Shown here: one piece after another, positions 61,801-64,000 of the stretch | Numbering within the stretch: the first letter of the stretch is position 1 | Layout: every line of letters starts with the position of its first letter | Origin: Istiophorus platypterus | Lineage: Eukaryota > Chordata > Actinopteri > Istiophoriformes > Istiophoridae | Direction: 5' to 3' | NCBI GenBank assembly: GCA_016859345.1 | Contig: CM029121.1 | Coordinates: 1 to 64,000, forward strand | DNA: 64,000 bases | Program-made: the position numbers and the translations under genes | Notes under the pieces: generated by a model | Databases searched by the model: none | Told to the model about the DNA's origin: nothing | The model's input: only the letters and a program-made list of their open reading frames with translations

Positions 61801-62472
61801 TGCTGCCATAGTCAAATAATAAATCATTCATTAGAAACACAGTTGTAGCAGTAAACTATTAACAGCACAGTTGTTAATAGGTTTATGTACCACTGTCCAA
61901 TCACAACTCGATTGGATAATAGGAACATAAACAAATATTTTTCTTAAAAGTATTCTTATGATTTGTATGACCTAAACCTTTTTCTTTCAGCTGCAGTGGA
62001 CTTACTGCTCCTAAGTGGACTTAGGAGCACATAAGAAATAAACATAAAAACACAATTCAAAGTGGTAACTAGGCTCACATCAATACAATACTTCATGTAC
62101 AAGGTTTTAGACCTTCAAACAGACTCTGCTATAGGATGATATTGGTACACAAAAGCAGAAATAAATGGCTTTGATGTTGCATGCGGCTAACAGGAAAAGA
62201 AATTGAAGAAACAAGACAGGAGGGACTCTTACCCAGGAGTACACACCTGCTGAGGAGCCGGCCCTCAGCAATAATCAGGGTCACACCTTAATGGGAGGGG
62301 TGGAAGGGAGTGTTTCATCAGATTCTGTTGGAAGTGGCAGCTCACAACAGGCCACATTTGTACAGAGTATGTGTCAGTTAGTCAATTATAAACTACTTGG
62401 TTGCTAATAAAAACCAATCATATAATATCTTAATCCTAGTGGGAATGAGTAACATATTTACTTTACAATGTT
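61801..62472. other. Unassigned sequence
   Basis: AT-rich sequence without a recognisable frame, repeat or element on either strand. Confidence 0.5.
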
Positions 62473-64000
62473 GAGACACGAGTGTTGCCTCTTACATGTA
62501 CAAGCAACTGTATAATGTATTTATTTTAGGTTTGAGCAGACAATGTAAGGCCTCTGTACAAGAGGACTTTGGAACAATATATTGAGTTAACATTGAATAA
62601 AAAAAGTAAACCTCAAGGTGGAGAAACTTGAGTATGAGTGAAAGAAAATTCATTACTGTAATTCATTTGGAAGCATGGGGAACAAAAAAACTAAAATTGT
62701 TTTGTCTTTTTTAACATTACTGTTAGAACAAAAGACAATTTAATACTAAGTTTCCTTAGTATATTAGTGTAAATGAAAAGAAAATTTGCTATTCTATATG
62801 TGTGTGTCGGGCAAAAATGGGCTCTTTTTCTTAGGCAAAAAATTGCTGTATGTTGGCCTCTCTCAAAGTCCTACCAATAGGGTGGTCTAGGGTGATGGGG
62901 ATGATGGAGTCAGGAGATTCTTGGCTCAGAGGAAGGGCACTCTATTTTCATATGGTGGTAATATTATGCCTTATAGTGGCAATATTGTGGCTTCCTTATG
63001 CAGGCAGGTGAACTAGGCTTTAGGACTCCAAATGTCATATCTATACTGAAGCTGATTTTGGTATGGGCCATGTTGAATCTATTTTGTGAATGTGGATCAA
63101 GGTAGGGAAACGAAAAAAAAAAGAGGGCTGGTGGTTGTACTTCTGTCACCAAGCAGCAGTCTGCTGAACAGGCCTGATGATAAAAGGGATTAATTGCATT
63201 GATCATCATCACCACCAGATGTTTCTAATTTTCACAATATTGTGCAGGTGGAAAAAGGCTTTTATGTGTAAGGCAGGGGACATGTCCTTGCAAAAATGAC
63301 TCCAACATTCCTTACAATAGGACTCAAAGCCAAGGTAATGCCATCCAAAGTAACCATCTGATTAGATAATGTTTTCGGAGATGTTTAGGGCTAAGTAAAA
63401 TAACGTCAGCTTTGTCTGAATTTAGAAGAAAAAAATTACAGGTCATTCAGGCCTCAATGTCTTTAAGACATGCATTTTTGGCCATGAGACACGAGTGTTG
63501 CCTCTTACATGTACAAGCAACTGTATAATGTATTTATTTTAGGTTTGAGCAGACAATGTAAGGCCTCTGTACAAGAGGACTTTGGAACAATATATTGAGT
63601 TAACATTGAATAAAAAAGTAAACCTCAAGGTGGAGAAACTTGAGTATGAGTGAAAGAAAATTCATTACTGTAATTCATTTGGAAGCATGGGGAACAAAAA
63701 AACTAAAATTGTTTTGTCTTTTTTAACATTACTGTTAGAACAAAAGACAATTTAATACTAAGTTTCCTTAGTATATTAGTGTAAATGAAAAGAAAATTTG
63801 CTATTCTATATGTGTGTGTCGGGCAAAAATGGGCTCTTTTTCTTAGGCAAAAAATTGCTGTATGTTGGCCTCTCTCAAAGTCCTACCAATAGGGTGGTCT
63901 AGGGTGATGGGGATGATGGAGTCAGGAGATTCTTGGCTCAGAGGAAGGGCACTCTATTTTCATATGGTGGTAATATTATGCCTTATAGTGGCAATATTGT
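62473..64000. repeat. Direct tandem duplication, period about 1.01 kb
   Basis: The sequence from GAGACACGAGTGTTGCC at 62473 starts again at 63486 and runs to the window edge with almost no differences (one A fewer in a homopolymer near 63610). The second unit is cut by the window, so more copies may follow. Confidence 0.93.
63000..63480 (-). pseudogene. Degenerate LINE (L2/CR1-type) RT C-terminal fragment, tentative
   Basis: Read on the minus strand across frames, words such as LLSPKHLR, FHLHNIVKIRN and DAIN..FYHQACS appear in the order in which teleost L2-type RTs have K-x-E-V-L-L-L-x-P, F-x-H-L-R-N-I-x-K-I-R and the later D-Y-C-N region. Many stops. The assignment rests on pattern memory only. 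Confidence 0.35.

Noticed and set aside
62964..63215. Minus-strand 83-codon frame as a host gene
   Set aside because: It fits a degenerate LINE RT fragment better and is interrupted on both sides.

Overview
This window looks like a retroelement graveyard from a ray-finned (probably percomorph) fish genome. I base that on what it contains: gamma-type endogenous retroviruses (ERVs), an RTE-clade LINE of the kind common in teleosts, an L1/Tx1-like LINE, and the 3' tail of a widespread teleost LINE-2. I found no host protein-coding gene, tRNA gene, rRNA gene or CRISPR array. Two runs of exactly 500 N (22259-22758 and 39598-40097) are assembly gaps.

Layout. Bases 1-13301 and 22759-36081 are two copies (A and B) of one composite block. 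In it an ERV with a tRNA-Pro primer site ('ERV-Pro') has its 3' LTR interrupted by an RTE LINE, and the RTE is interrupted by a second ERV with a tRNA-Trp-like primer site ('ERV-Trp'). All three lie on the minus strand. ERV-Trp keeps a 620-bp 5' LTR, a long leader, a decayed nucleocapsid remnant, the tip of integrase and a nearly whole env; most of gag and pol is gone. ERV-Pro keeps gag, protease, part of RNase H, integrase and a shrunken env, but no recognisable reverse-transcriptase core. Only copy B retains the ERV-Pro 5' LTR (34436-34843). Between the copies lies a third minus-strand ERV ('ERV3', 14152-19977) with paired 375-bp LTRs, followed by a plus-strand LINE-2 tail. From 36.7 kb on, the window is mostly a degenerate repeat family with a monomer of about 1.17 kb, present in both orientations and forming long inverted repeats. 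Into this are set an RTE copy on the minus strand (37.4-39.6 kb), a full-length RTE copy on the plus strand with a 12-bp target-site duplication (48.05-51.2 kb), two LINE ORF1/esterase remnants, two or three LTR-like repeats, an L1 relic (57-59.2 kb), and a direct tandem duplication of about 1.0 kb that runs off the right edge.

Function. Nothing here appears able to transpose alone: every coding element carries deletions, frameshifts or stops. The most unusual signal is in the ERV leaders. Each of the three has its own array of tiny stem-loops whose stems change by paired substitutions, while the loop (ERV-Trp, ERV-Pro) or a trailing box (ERV3) stays constant. In ERV-Trp the RNA-sense loop UUGGU equals the start of the primer-binding site. 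A second locus-level feature is that nearly all coding retroelement remnants in the first 39.6 kb lie on one strand, so a plus-strand transcript would be antisense to all of them.
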